Positions 12,941-24,458 of a stretch of DNA of 64,000 nt are shown here, piece by piece. The stretch comes from Blastomyces gilchristii SLH14081 (lineage: Eukaryota; Ascomycota; Eurotiomycetes; Onygenales; Ajellomycetaceae): contig NW_003101682.1 of NCBI RefSeq assembly GCF_000003855.2, forward strand, positions 6,785,361 through 6,849,360. The letters are read 5' to 3'. Both the position numbers and the translations under genes were made by a program. Under the pieces are notes generated by a model. It was not told where the DNA came from and ran no database searches. It was given only the letters and a program-made list of their open reading frames with translations. Numbering within the stretch: the first letter of the stretch is position 1; every line of letters begins with the position of its first letter.

Positions 12941-13717
12941 CTAGATATCTCCGAAATATTTAAGACGTATCTCCTCCATCCTCAGTGCCTCCGGGTATTC
13001 TTCAAGAAATTTACCAACTTCGTCTCTCCAAAACACATTATAAGGGTTGACATTCCAAGCCGTCGTGTACTCCCAATATTCTGGATACCAGCCACAAGTG
13101 TCCCAGTCCACAATTCCCACAATTTTATCCCCGTCAACAAGAATATTTGGGCTGTTCAGATCCCCATGCATTAAAGATGTTGAGAATTGTGAATTTTGGT
13201 AAAATGTCAGTAATTTGTTGATGTCAGGCAATCCATCCGGGGACATCTTAATCCCACTTGTAAGAAAAGAATGGAAGCTTTAAATGGTATCAAATGGTCC
13301 GAATCCTTGCACACCATCAGGAATCCGTGGGTCATAGAGTTTAGAGCCATTCACGCCCCCAACTACACCAGGTGCTGGAGGTTTCAATGCGCGCATCTCC
13401 TCAATGTAACCCGTCAGCTGCTGTAAGAGCAGCCTCTTAGACTGATCAGATCGCTCGGACCAGTTGTGGCCAATTGTTGTTGACCCGACACAAGACATCA
13501 CGATATAGATGATACCCTTCCGTTCAAAGGCGCAATAAATCTTTGGCACGGGTATAGATGTGTTGGATGCAATTAGTTGCATGGTTTCTGCGGAGGAAAG
13601 ATGCTGGAATGGACCATATTTGATACATATTTGGCGAGTAAGAAACAGAACTGATGACTGGCGTGGGCGGAAACGTTTTAGTGCGGCAATTGCTGCAAGC
13701 ACAATGTTGCGCCGCAA
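12941..13717 (-). pseudogene. APH/ChoK-type phosphotransferase with one nonsense codon
   Basis: A fungal aminoglycoside-phosphotransferase-like kinase. The upstream part (13717-13283) contains ICIKYG (ATP-binding Lys strand), SIPVPKIYCAFE and IVMSCV (hinge). The downstream part (13279-12941) contains the catalytic loop HGDLNSPNILV and the metal-binding VDWD. Both parts are in one frame, separated only by TAA at 13280-13282 in GPFDTI-stop-SFHSFL. Relatives of this family have Gln there (TIQEFH), so CAA-to-TAA, a RIP-type change, explains it. Both catalytic motifs lie after the stop, so the product would be dead unless read through. The true N-terminus and any upstream exon are uncertain; nothing convincing is seen upstream. 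It may instead be a sequencing error. Confidence 0.8.
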
Positions 13718-14036
13718 CCAGCTGTTTTTGAAGGATCTCTGATGTGATACAGGAGAGTTATGAGAAAAAGATGGCGTAGAGAGTCACTGTGGCCATCCAG
13801 GATGATAATGAATGGACTGCTCCGTAGAATTATAATTTGATGAGCATCTGGCAATATAATAGGGGCTGGAACTTTTGGAACCGGAATAGAGATGATCCGC
13901 TCCGACAATACCCAAACCAAACCCTGGGAAAAACCACCCTGGTAGGTCAAACATCCTACTAGATCAGACGAATAGAAGATCAATTTGATTCGCTCAATCT
14001 AGCACAACCCTACAACTTTATGAGCAGACTTGTGTT

Positions 14037-14279
14037 TTGATAACGTTAATATGGAGTCAACATAATGAGCTCAACGACCGAGACCCAATACTGGTCAAAA
14101 AAGTTTTGGAATTCCTATATACGAGTAACTATATGCTTGAGCCTCATGAACCAACTTTTTGTTTGGATCTAGATGGCCATCTTGTTCTGGATACAAGCCA
14201 GAACAGCCCCATGTGGATCCTGTGGCGGAAATATTGCTTCGCGCCCTGGTTTGATTATGGGATATGGTACAGTCAATGA
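14037..14279 (+). pseudogene. BTB/POZ-like domain fragment
   Basis: An 80-codon open frame whose N-terminal part reads NDRDPILVKKVLEFLYTSNY. This resembles the C-terminal half of fungal BTB/POZ domains, where an EDDP..v..mLeylYtgdY pattern is typical. The upstream half of a BTB fold is not seen, and the remainder of the frame is unrecognised. It is probably a relic. It could be coincidental similarity, although the FLYT.NY signature after a DDP-like turn is fairly specific. Confidence 0.4.
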
Positions 14280-14504
14280 TGACGTTCCCGGCGCCCAAAA
14301 TACACATAGTATACATCCGGGATATCATCTGTAGACAGATGAGACCTGGGATTTGACAAATCTGCTGAGGGATTAGGAGTCTGAAGCAAGTTGCCAGCCA
14401 AAGAGTCAGGCTAAGTACTTAAATAAGTAAAGCCCAAAGAATCTACAACTGCTCTTTGCGAAGCTCCCTGCCATACTCCCAGAAGGTATGCGCTTTGAAT
14501 GCCA

Positions 14505-15600
14505 TCATTCCTTGGAGATGCACACCACTCCCCGTTCTCTGCAGATGCCACACCTCTTTTTCCCAGATGCATACCCCTTGAGTTCATCGTGGTGGACGTT
14601 CTTTTCAACATGTTCCCAGAAGGTATTGTTGTTCTTCCATTTCCTGTTCCTTTGCTTCATGGGAAGTGAGGTATCACATATACAAAACGGGCACCTGTAG
14701 TCCTGTAGGGTTTGGGGAACGACGAATGGCGTCTCCGGACTGGGACTTGGAGATTGCCCGGCGGTATCATGTTCGGACAGGCGTCGTTGTTCACGCCGAC
14801 CTAGGGGACGGGGTTCTTTCCGATGTTGAAGGCGGACTAGCAGCATCGTGAAGGCACATCGCTGCCGGAAGATATCATCAAGCTTCAAGCTAGATTGGGG
14901 CCTGCAAGTGAATTCCACAACCTGTCTCTGCTATGGGCTCTGCAATACTGGAGGGGGGTGGGGGGTAAGTTCATTGGTTCCTAGTGTCCTTGGATTCGAC
15001 GGTTGAACCGTTCTGTATCTGCATGGCGGAAGTGTCGAGTTCGATTCTTTTCACGATAATGGTTCCAGAGATGGATTTTTGCGCTGTTCAACTTACTCTG
15101 GACTCTCATCTTCTCTCGGTAGAGAGCAGTTCCAGCTGCCCTGGGATTGATGTGTAGCCTGCTGCTCGGATCCTGGCAGACAACTCCTGGTTCTTTTTTG
15201 GATAGGGTCTGCATCTTTGGATGTGCTGCTATCCGCTGGATTTGCTCGTCTGTGGGCCGAGTGGGTGCCGCGGAATTGGTGTCAAGTCTGAGTGAGCATG
15301 CCAATGCTTGCACTCTTGCTCTAGATGACCTATCTACATTCATCACTTCCTGCACAACATTGTTTAGGTAGTATTTAACAGCATTTGAGTCATGGTCAGC
15401 AATCTGATCTCGCACCGATGCCGGTACCTCGTCTGTAGGTGAGGAGAAGGTGAGCAGCGCGTATATTGAATGACATGTGGGGAAGGTTGATGACATACTG
15501 TTTATGGAATTGATGAGAGTTCGCCGCACTACATACTGACTGGAAGTAGTTTCCATCCCAAATATTATTCCAATATGGCTCTCGTGCACGCATGGAGGAA
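14505..15600 (-). pseudogene. DUF3435-type gene relic (C-terminal half)
   Basis: Minus-strand pieces in several frames follow the order of the fungal DUF3435 (FluG-like, tyrosine-recombinase-related) proteins. A YRRGTG segment at ~15440 is followed, after a frame change, by VPASVRDQIADHDSNAVKYY (~15425-15365), PTRPTDEQIQRI (~15260), and LYREKMRVQSKLNSAK (~15120-15075). A further frame change then leads to a Cys/His segment CPFCICDTSLP...WEHVEK..H (~14700-14610) and KKRCGICRE (~14550). The combination SVRDQ..HD, the basic helix, and a CPFC-type C-terminus fits the family. At least two frame breaks exist and the N-terminal half is missing, so it is non-functional. DUF3435 includes the captains of Starship giant transposons, but this copy cannot be assigned to captain or non-captain members from what remains. 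Confidence 0.65.
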
Positions 15601-15631
15601 GGTGATATATATATATATATTTATTTATCAT

Positions 15632-18600
15632 TTTCTGCTGCCTTCTGCTTTTCCTTTCCTTCAGCCATCAGCTAAGTTGACGAGATAAAAGGCCACCGGC
15701 TAACCCTTGCGTACGGCTGAGAACGATGGACGCAAAATTCCGTCCCCAGTTCGTGTCCTAGTAGGACTTCTAGCTTAATCGCAACACTTGACAAGCGTTA
15801 CTCGGACAAGGGGCTGGCCTGTATGTTATACTGCTGGAAAGACCTCAATCTTGCGCCATGACGGCTGTGAAGCGATTAATCATTACCTCACAATCTCCAG
15901 AAGCAAGCTGACAGGGGGGCATGGTGGGAACGAGCTCCCGTTCTGGATCCTGGGGCTGAACGGTCAACAGCAGCAGACGCCACTGTTACTAATTGGTACT
16001 GCATCATGTCCATTTTTGCTGACAAACTTCCGAGTGGAGGATGCCTTCATTTCAATGGAGCTGTATTTTGGAGATCACAGTTTGCGCGCAGCGGTCCTGA
16101 CTCACAAAAGGTAGTCAAGCAGTTCCCTGTTATTCTCGACTACCCTCAAAGAATCCATCAAGTGCATTTCGCAGACAATGGCAGTTGTAAGGAATGAAGG
16201 ATTCACACGTCTATCGCAGGCGATGTTGGTGCTCCGTGACGAGGGTTACCTCGAATTCGATCGCATCTTCGCCAATGGTTTCGAGCGCAACTCCATCTCG
16301 CAACACCTGCGGAGATACCATCTTGAATGATAAGTATGACTACAAAACCTGCGGCCCACACAGTGCTGGATAATCAACATAGTTTTGAAGGTTCTTCCTC
16401 GCCGACTCCAGATCCCTCCCCTCTCTTTTATTACTCATGAACACCAGGATACTCAAATATCTCTCACATCCATGGCATTATTCTGGCAGGGTAAATTAGT
16501 GAGAAAAGGAAGGGGGAAAAAAATGAAACGAAACATTCGCGAATATAATTTTCGTAGGGCTGTCATGCGCCAATGCACAATACACCATTTGTATCTATGC
16601 TAGGCATTGATTCTATATATATACCTCTCAAATGATAGTTCAACATGGCCCAAGGAAAAATCTCCGCCAACATCAGCACTAAATGGCTAAAATAATCAGC
16701 TCTCTTGCCCTGCCCAAACTTACAGATCGAATCTCTGAAACTCAATATTCTCTAAGGATCGCTTACCTTTGCTTAGAATGGTGACCAAAATTTGGCTTCA
16801 ACCCGCACCGAGCTTTCTTCACCGGGAAAAAAAGAACGCAAGGAAAGCTGCGGACAACAAGAGTATGAAGATTCGATGGTTATCCGTGTAGAGAGGGATA
16901 TAGATGAGCCAGCCAAACTGGTGGGCATGCAATCCGGTCGTTCCTCTAATTTGAATTGGCTTGCTACTTCAAGGCACGTAAAGGTGAGAGGGCCTTTACT
17001 TATATATACCGTGTCTCATGGCTGAGGCATCTTGAGTTGACTGCATCGTGCTTCTCACAGCTCCATGGAAATCCAATCCAACTAACTTACCGTTTATTTC
17101 AATGAGGGTCTATTTTTATCCTGCATGTCTGCATATCATTGCTCGTTAACAAATCGAAACAAATTATTAGTTAACTATTGAAGAACCGGCATCTTCGATC
17201 ATATCTTTGTAGGAGTGGAAGACGCACATGAGCTCCCTCCTGCTACTTCCTCGCGCCCTTTCTACATAATATCTTCACAAAGTGCGTAGGAATAGCAGCG
17301 GGTTATCAAAAATAAATGCGAAAAGCTTCACTTTTCCATCCCAGCTTAAATACACAGAAACGACAGGTGGGACAGATCAACGTCATTCATAAGAGTGATG
17401 ATGATCATGCAACGGGTTTTGTGCATGCCAACCCACAAGCGACAAGCGGGGGTGTTTTCTTTATTATTAGTTCACTTTATTATTTCCGCTTTCCCATATT
17501 TGACAACCACGACGTACTGTACTCCATCAGCAGTCGAAGATAACTGTCCGGAGCTGAGGCAGCGAGGAACGAGAACTAATATTACTTCCCCTGAGCCGGT
17601 AGTGGGCCTGGGAACCCGGCGCTGGATATGCCTTTCAGGCAGGTAAGAAGTAGTTAACTGTCTGTGTCACAACAATAACATCGCTTATGTATGTATGTAT
17701 CCCTGTCACTTATCTTCGTGAGGGGGCGATCTGAGGGACGACGGCTGCATACATACGGAGTATATGTGTACTCTGTAAGTAGTTATACAACCCCAGCATG
17801 TGTAACAAAAATTGATTTCACGACATGTACGCAGCAGTGGTACACAATCACGATTGCACGACGAAGGCACAGAAACATCACAAGTTTCTATGAGATATAC
17901 GAAGCAATGATGATACTCTATACGTAGTAAGCTGCAACGAGAAGGTAAAAGGGGGGTTTTGTAGCAAAATCAAGAGTAAGTTTATGATCAGTGCAGCATT
18001 TTCAACATTCCCGCCCAAATCATCATTCACATCCAATAAGAGAATTATCGGGTTTGATGCGTTTTGTCCGTGATGCTCACGAGGACTCGAGGAGGGAGAA
18101 AAAGGTGGGGGAGAAAAATGTTTAAAAGGTCTTACGCATAGTACAGTGACAAATTGAGCTTGGAGCGAGGAGTAGTGCCGAGCTAACGCAGCATGGCCGT
18201 TCCAGGTAGAACAGGGGACCGTTTTGGTGGATGGCACCAAGAGATATCAAGAGGTGGACGATGAAAGCCGGCTCTTCTTTACATTTGGCTCGGACATTTC
18301 ATGTCTTGTGTTGTGTCTGATACGCAGCAAGAGGGTTTTGCTATGGTAATAATATTATTAATACAGATGTGTTGTCTGTCTCAATGTCAGTATTATTCCT
18401 TTTCGTGATATCCGCCAACATATGCCTGATTATCCCAGAAAAGCAGAGCAGCAAAAACGGAGGAAACAGGACTTGTACATCTTTTAACCATCTCCAAGTT
18501 TTCGCTTCATACATATCAGCGCACCCCTTCCAGGACTGTAATATTGATGTTACCTTTCCTGCTCTTGAGCAACTCCTGCAGAAATATTGCATCATGGACA

Positions 18601-20330
18601 GTTCGAGTCAGAATAGTCGCTATTCCGAAGCAAGGAATGAATGGTATCCGGAATACACAAGTCGGCCTGGCCTGGTGAGCAGACTTGCTGATTTCCCCTT
18701 TGGTGTTTTTTCTTTCTTGCCTTTCTCGTACATTTTCCCTCTTAAAACCTCCGACCTTGGCAAGGATTGGACGGTTTCTTGCGCCTGCGATTTCAGACCT
18801 TGGACCTGGCATTGCAGAAATATGCATAAAAAACCAGACATCCAAGGTTGTGCCTTGCATGCATGCATATATAGTTATTTATTTATTTAGTAAATTATGT
18901 ATTCCCAGTCGAGATCTTGATCTTGATCATGATCTCAACGAAATGGAAGCGAACCCTCAACTTTTTGATAAGAGCCGCCAGTGCTCGCGCAATCACTTTC
19001 TTGCTCAGCAATTCTGATGGTAAACCAATAATAAAAAACAAAACCCTCAAGCAAGCTCTCTCTCCCGCTCACATGAAAGAGGATTGATTGATGTGCAAGA
19101 ATTTAATAATCTGTAGAAAGAGCCAACAATACCAGCCCAAGGACCGATTGCTGTTGCGATCTGCAAAATGTATTTTTGCTTTTTTTTGGGCTTTCCCCCT
19201 ATGAGAGACGAGAGTTTTCTGGTAGTTTGTTTTCTCCAGTGGGGATTGGTCTAAACTTACTTGGTTAGCGAAGGAGCTAATTGATGGAGGAGGGAGTTTG
19301 CGATAGAAAAATGGGGAAATGGTTACGCAAGAGGAAGGGTAGCTCTTGTCGATAGCAGGAAGTCGATGGCTGAGGGGACAGCTTTCATTTTGGCGGGTTG
19401 GTTCATCGTGCGTATTTAACGTTGAATAGCTTTAAAGAAGAAGTCTGGCCGTTGTTTTGGATTTTGGGTTTTGAGGCTGATTCGCATCAAAAACAGAAAA
19501 ATGTAAACAAAGGAGAGTATGGTAAAAGAAAAAGGGGAGGATTTTGAGGAAGAATATAATCAATCGCCCACCTCACCTGGAGAGAGAGCTTGGAGCGCGT
19601 GATGAGGGGGCCCTCATTTATTCAGGCCAGGGATGACGCTGATATCGACGATCCATGGATGATTTCGGGCAGGGAATCCCAGGGGATGGCCGGTGGAAGA
19701 ACCGATGTAACTCTCCCTACAAAGTACCACACATGCATACATATCTGGGTATCTACGCCGTAGGCATATTGTACGGAGCATTCCGTACGGCGCAATATCG
19801 CAATATTACATACTTGAGATGAGGGAATATGTGGAAAAACACAGCGGAAACATGGAGAGTCGCAGGTATTTGGCAGACGCAGACCTTCCTCCCTCAGGTG
19901 GTAGAATGGTATTTCTCGCAGCCAATATTTCCCGATTTACTGCGTACGCAGCCTATGCATGACAGTGCCCCTGGTGGAGCAATTGCCCCTTGAACCGAGA
20001 CTAGCGACAGGCGTTCCTGACGAGGCCTGTCAAGAGGTGGAACAGGTCTATCCGCGATGAGCCTTAGCGGGTGGAACCAGGCACAATGGGGGACGGGTTA
20101 CTGTTTCGGGAGCAAGACAGAGGAACGGAACTGGGCATGCAAAATTACCAGCGCGGGATCTGGCCGGGGAGCAGCTCCAGGCCAGGACCGGGGCTCTGGG
20201 GAACGGTTCTTTAACTGGAAAATAGCAGGCGGAAATGTGGTTTGATTGGAGCATTTGTATGCGTGGTATTATAGCTCTGTATCGTTGATACACAGCGTCA
20301 CCTATCACGGCTCATGTTGCGCATCTGCGG
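15632..20330. other. Host intergenic DNA, no confident gene
   Basis: About 4.7 kb of GC-balanced DNA. Several open frames of 60-170 codons occur (for example plus 16006-16197, plus 18369-18890, minus 18240-17878), often overlapping on opposite strands, and none shows a domain I recognise. Plus 16180-16330 gives a short frame ending ISQHLRRYHLE that could be a decayed exon. One TACGGAGTA motif lies at 17754. I see nothing that supports an RNA gene. Confidence 0.5.
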
Positions 20331-20828
20331 TCATTCTTCTTCCTTCATTCTCATTCTCAATTCTCTTCTTTGCTCTGTCTTCTTGAAACTGTATACCTAT
20401 TTCACTCACAAAAAGACCTCTCGCTGTCTCAAATAGACATATCTGTCTCTTTAATATAAAAATTCACATCTATACCTTAGGTATTGTCGTTGCTGTCTAT
20501 ATCAAACTATCCCCTTCCAGAAATATTGTACCTATCAACTCCCTCCATATCCTTAAGTCAGCTCCCAATTCAAGTCCCCTGCTTCATTCCTTGATTCTCC
20601 CGAGATTGCTGTCTAGGATAACCTTTCTTCATTAAATCCCTCTGAAGATTTCCTGTAGACAGGAATTGCCTCTCTTGCTCTGCCTTAACAAAATCATCAT
20701 CATTCTTCCCGACCAGTGATTGCAGAGGGGACAAAGAGACAAAGGAAGTCGAAGCGTGAACGTACGAAAGGCGTAGCCCGGATTCCTCAGTTGCCTATTG
20801 CATATGAGTTATCCAAGTGTCCTTTACA
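20331..20828 (+). promoter_or_regulatory. Pyrimidine-rich leader/promoter of the LIM gene
   Basis: From about 20331 to 20700 the plus strand is strongly C/T-rich (TTCTTCCTTCATTCTCATTC and similar), the usual signature of fungal core promoters and long 5' UTRs. It ends at the LIM start codon and includes a short upstream ORF that overlaps the main start. The transcription start is not determinable here. Confidence 0.5.
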
Positions 20829-20908
20829 ATGGCGGCGGATCTAGCTACGGACGGGCTATTGCCAGTGATCAAATGCTCCAACTGCAATGCGAGCGTGGGA
20901 ATCTCTGA
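20804..20908 (+). CDS. Upstream ORF overlapping the LIM gene start
   Basis: ATG at 20804 opens a 34-codon frame ending TGA at 20906-20908, +1 relative to the main ORF and overlapping its first 80 nt. The main ATG (20829) has an in-frame TGA just upstream (20805-20807), so this is not an N-terminal extension. If the leader includes it, ribosomes initiating here could not reinitiate at 20829 without backtracking, so it would reduce LIM protein synthesis. Whether it is translated is unknown. Confidence 0.3.
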   Translation: MSYPSVLYNGGGSSYGRAIASDQMLQLQCERGNL

Positions 20909-23175
20909 AATGGGAGACCATATCTGCGATAGGCCTTCGCAGCAACGTATGTAGCTTGTCATTATGCGCCTATAGAAATATCGCAAAAGAAAATCTGCGG
21001 ATGGAATGCTAAATGATTGTGCAGCTACTCCTCCCCCCGACCAATATACAGATCGCAACCCGTTCGACAGCCCCCCGAATCCCACGGGTTCCAATCGCGA
21101 TAGCAAGCCGGGAAGATTTGGACGACCACCACAAATTGACCCCTTCGTAGCTAGTATGTGCTTTTGGTCGACAAAGAAATTATTCCATGACTTGACATGC
21201 ATGCTGACTTCCATCAGATCGGCCTTTTCTACATCTTGATGTTCTCACCCCTGCCAACAGTGATGGCACCCCATCTCTCTCTCCGGCGCCTCTCAAACGA
21301 AGTCAAACAACTCCGCTACCACCGACACCTGACCCAGTCAACGAAGATGGCACATATACACCTTTTGTTAGATCACATACAGTTACAGGATCCACCGTGA
21401 GGTCAAAACCTAGAACCCAGTTAGCTGACACGTATAGTCCCTTTACGACAAAACCGTTCGAAACTAGCCCAGATCGGAGCGAAGGCGATACTAGGAGTGA
21501 TATTGACAATAGTCATGCTTCGATTGTGCGAGATCCCGTCCCCGATGAAGAAGAACGAGGACGACCAAAATCGAAGCAAAAGCATAGGAGGGAAATGTCG
21601 ATAGATAGCAAGAGCATGCTTCGGATATCAGCAGCTAGCTCGCGGTTTGGCGATGGCCTCCTTAGTCCTTACTCGCCGAGGAAGTCGTCCGCCTCTGGAC
21701 GCAATGTGATGGACGAAGTACCTCCGCTGCCTACGGGACCCATCAAGAGCTTCACCCCAGGACCCTACGACACAGTTCCTTCCTCATATCGTTTTGAAGA
21801 CAAAGAGGACTTTGAGTCAGATCGCATCACAGAGACGAGCCCCCCTCAAGAGGAACCGAAGAAGGGCCTGTTCGGCAGCTTTGATTTCGGCCTACCGTCA
21901 CAACCAAAGCTTCCGCGAAATTCTAACAGTTCCCACTTTAGAAGGCCCTCAAACGCCACCACCACCTCATCGATTAGCGTCAAGCCTTCTGTTTCAGAAA
22001 AGGATGATAGGTCCACCATACCCAAAAACGAGGTACCACAGTCTCCGATACGCGAATATCGAATTAATGAGGATTTTTCTGTCTCGAATTTTGCGCGAGA
22101 TCTAGGGTTAAACCATAGCGCCCATCCATCAATTTCATCATCCATAGGGACCGCACCATCAGATATGGCAAGTGGGAGTTCCCACTCCACTCGACCTTCT
22201 GACGTGTCTAGCAACGCACCCTCAAAAACCGCGTCTGACAATATGTCTGACAATATGTCTTGGAATAATATTTCAATCGATGTGGAGCCGAGGCGACCGC
22301 GAGATCCGGCTGCACACTGCATGGATTCCCCGACTGATCCCTCCTTCCAGAATGGGCATCTGTCATCAACAATGAGGAAAACTGACCTACCACAACCAAT
22401 GCCTATGTTACCCACAGAACCTGTAGCCGATAAACGTGTAGGATCACCACCCGCACGCACTGCCACACGCACTCCCGTAGGGCGGAGGAGCCGGTGTCGT
22501 GGTTGCCAGCAAATCATCGTTGGAAAATCCGTAGCATCTGCAGATGGGCGATTAACAGGCCGATGGCACAAAGCGTGCTTTGTCTGTCACACATGCCGCT
22601 CCCCATTCCAAACAGCTGATTTTTACGTCCTTGACAACCTCCCTTACTGCGCTCAGCACTACCATGAACTAAACGGTTCACTCTGCGGCTCCTGCAACAT
22701 GGGTATCGAAGGCCAGTATCTCGAAACCGAAGAGGAAAACGAAGACTCTACTGGAGGCGCTCGGAAAAAATACCACCCCGGTTGCTTCAGATGTCGAACG
22801 TGCCACATGGTGCTACGCGGCGACTACTTCGAATGGAACGGAGTGGCATACTGTGAGCGAGACGGACGGCGTGCGGCAGCTGCCATGCATCCGGCCCCAT
22901 CGCCGCCGACGATGATGCCACCACCACCAGGCGGACCGGGCTTCAGACGGCCACCGTATCCTCCACGGGGATACCCTGGAGGAGGGTATGGACCGGGACC
23001 CGGACCCGGACCGAGATATGGACCAAGAGGTCCTGGAATGCGACACCCACCAAACCATCCACCCCATTCAGGTTTAAATGTGCCCGGTCAAGGCATGTAT
23101 CCTAATAATAATAATAATAATAATAATACGCGACGATATCCCGAGCGGAGGACTACGAGGTTGATGATGATATAA
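20829..23175 (+). CDS. LIM-domain (paxillin-like) protein, 3 exons
   Basis: Exons 20829-20946, 21025-21153 and 21218-23175 with GTATGT donors and CAG acceptors give an uninterrupted 734-residue protein. Residues 1-39 hold a short Cys motif CSNCNASVGISEMGDHIC. Residues 40-500 are a Ser/Pro-rich, probably disordered linker. Two tandem LIM zinc domains follow. LIM1 (about 509-563) has CRGC, HKACFVCHTC and YCAQH. LIM2 (about 572-631) has CGSC, HPGCFRCRTC and YCERD. The tail is Pro/Gly-rich, with eight Asn, and ends YPERRTTRLMMI. All LIM zinc ligands I can place are present. Fungal proteins of this layout relate to yeast Pxl1 and act at sites of polarised growth and septation, with Rho GTPase signalling; that role is inferred by family. 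No break is seen. Codon use and GC are host-like. Confidence 0.93.
23104..23127 (+). repeat. Coding (AAT)8 microsatellite
   Basis: Eight AAT codons giving eight Asn near the C-terminus of the LIM protein, between GMYP and TRRYPE. The unit is a whole codon, so length changes stay in frame. Confidence 0.95.
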
Positions 23176-24037
23176 TGATGCCCCAGCTCCGTGCTCCGCC
23201 CTACCCTGAGTTCCGCCACTGGTTTATATTATATGTATGGATTTCAATATAGACCACGGGCGCTAACACAACACACATGCAATCGTCTTTCTCCGTTCTT
23301 CCTTTCCTTCCCTTTTGAAAGCCAAGGTGTTCTATTGGTCTGCTTCTTTTTTTTTTCATTATTTTTTTTTCAGTTTTGGTATCTTGTTTCCCTTCAGTGA
23401 CCCGTTGGTTCAAGGGATTCGCTGTTATTGGGAGTTTCGTCGGAAAACTATTTGATTATAGGGCGTACGGGATCTAACCTTTCTGAGGTATATGACTACA
23501 TTGTTTCATTTTTATTTGTTTTCTACCTTTCCTTCTCTCTTCTCTTTTTCCTTCTCCCTTTTTTTTTTTAATCTACATTTAAATTCCCATCGCTATATAT
23601 TCTCACCTTGACTCACCAACTGTTAATACCACTGTCGCACAAGCTTGTTGCCCTTTCTTTGATTTTAGCTCATTTATATATATATACCCATATCCCCTTT
23701 GTTTTTTTACCTTGAGCCCTACTAGATGTAGATAGGTCCGGTTCGTATCATTATCACTTTATATATACTGACTGTCCTTTTCCATCATTTTATCAACTCA
23801 TGCCAATCAGCTGTGTCCAACGTACGTAACTCTCATCCCTTCCTGTGTCGTTTTCTCAACCTTCTGCTCGGGGACTTTGGATTTGGGCGGATTCTTTTAC
23901 TCTACAGTACGTACACGGGTTGCTATTACCCTTGCATCCCCTTTAGGGCACGCACAACCACGTGATAAGTAATGCCAAGAAAAGTGGTCACATGTTGCTA
24001 AAAGTTCGCTTAGTTTCCCCTCCCTCCAACCAACAGA
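23176..24037. other. LIM gene 3' UTR and spacer before tRNA
   Basis: T-rich sequence with runs at 23347-23370 and 23550-23570, consistent with a 3' UTR/terminator after the LIM stop codon, then spacer. Open frames here are low-complexity and unsupported. Confidence 0.5.
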
Positions 24038-24109
24038 GGACCTGTGGCGCAACGGTAGCGCGTCTGACTCCAGATCAGAAGGTTATGTGTTCAAATCACA
24101 TCGGGTTCA
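24038..24109 (+). tRNA. tRNA-Trp (anticodon CCA), intronless
   Basis: A 72-nt cloverleaf. The acceptor GGACCTG pairs with CGGGTTC (with G-U pairs), and the discriminator is A109. The D stem is GCGC/GCGC around AACGGTA. The anticodon stem TCTGA/TCAGA holds loop CTCCAGA with anticodon CCA at 24070-24072. The T stem ATGTG/CACAT holds loop TTCAAAT. Internal A and B boxes (TGGCGCAACGG and GTTCAAATC) are present. No intron. A T-rich run from about 24131 may serve as the Pol III terminator. Confidence 0.95.
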
Positions 24110-24458
24110 GTGGACTAAGCTTCCTCAGTTCTTTTCTTTTCCCGTTTTTTTTTTCCTGCTTCTTGGCTGCTCAACAGCCGCGAGATCTTACTCGTCAAGC
24201 TTCTGTGGTAAAGATTTTTATTTTTTACTTTTGGAGCATTTTCATATCTTCTCCTTTTCTTGTTGCTTTGTCGAAAATGTGATCTTTCGGTTAAATCTCA
24301 AGCGTTCGTTAAATTGCGAAACTTTCATTCTTTTAAACGGTTAGCCTAGTAGAACAGCTCTCTCTATCTTTACTAGTTAGTTAACTACTCTAACATATGT
24401 AATTTCGGCCCCTTTACCTCTCTAACTACCATCCGCCAACCCGATCTTTGAAACCCCC

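Noticed and set aside
17878..18240. 120-codon minus-strand frame with a GTAAGA donor-like site
   Set aside because: No acceptor and downstream exon could be found that extend it into a recognisable protein.
18369..18890. 173-codon plus-strand frame with hydrophobic start
   Set aside because: It overlaps long frames on the other strand, has no domain or splice signal, and its composition is not coding-like.
21846..22571. 241-codon minus-strand frame across the LIM gene
   Set aside because: It is antisense to conserved LIM exons and is explained by codon bias of the real gene.
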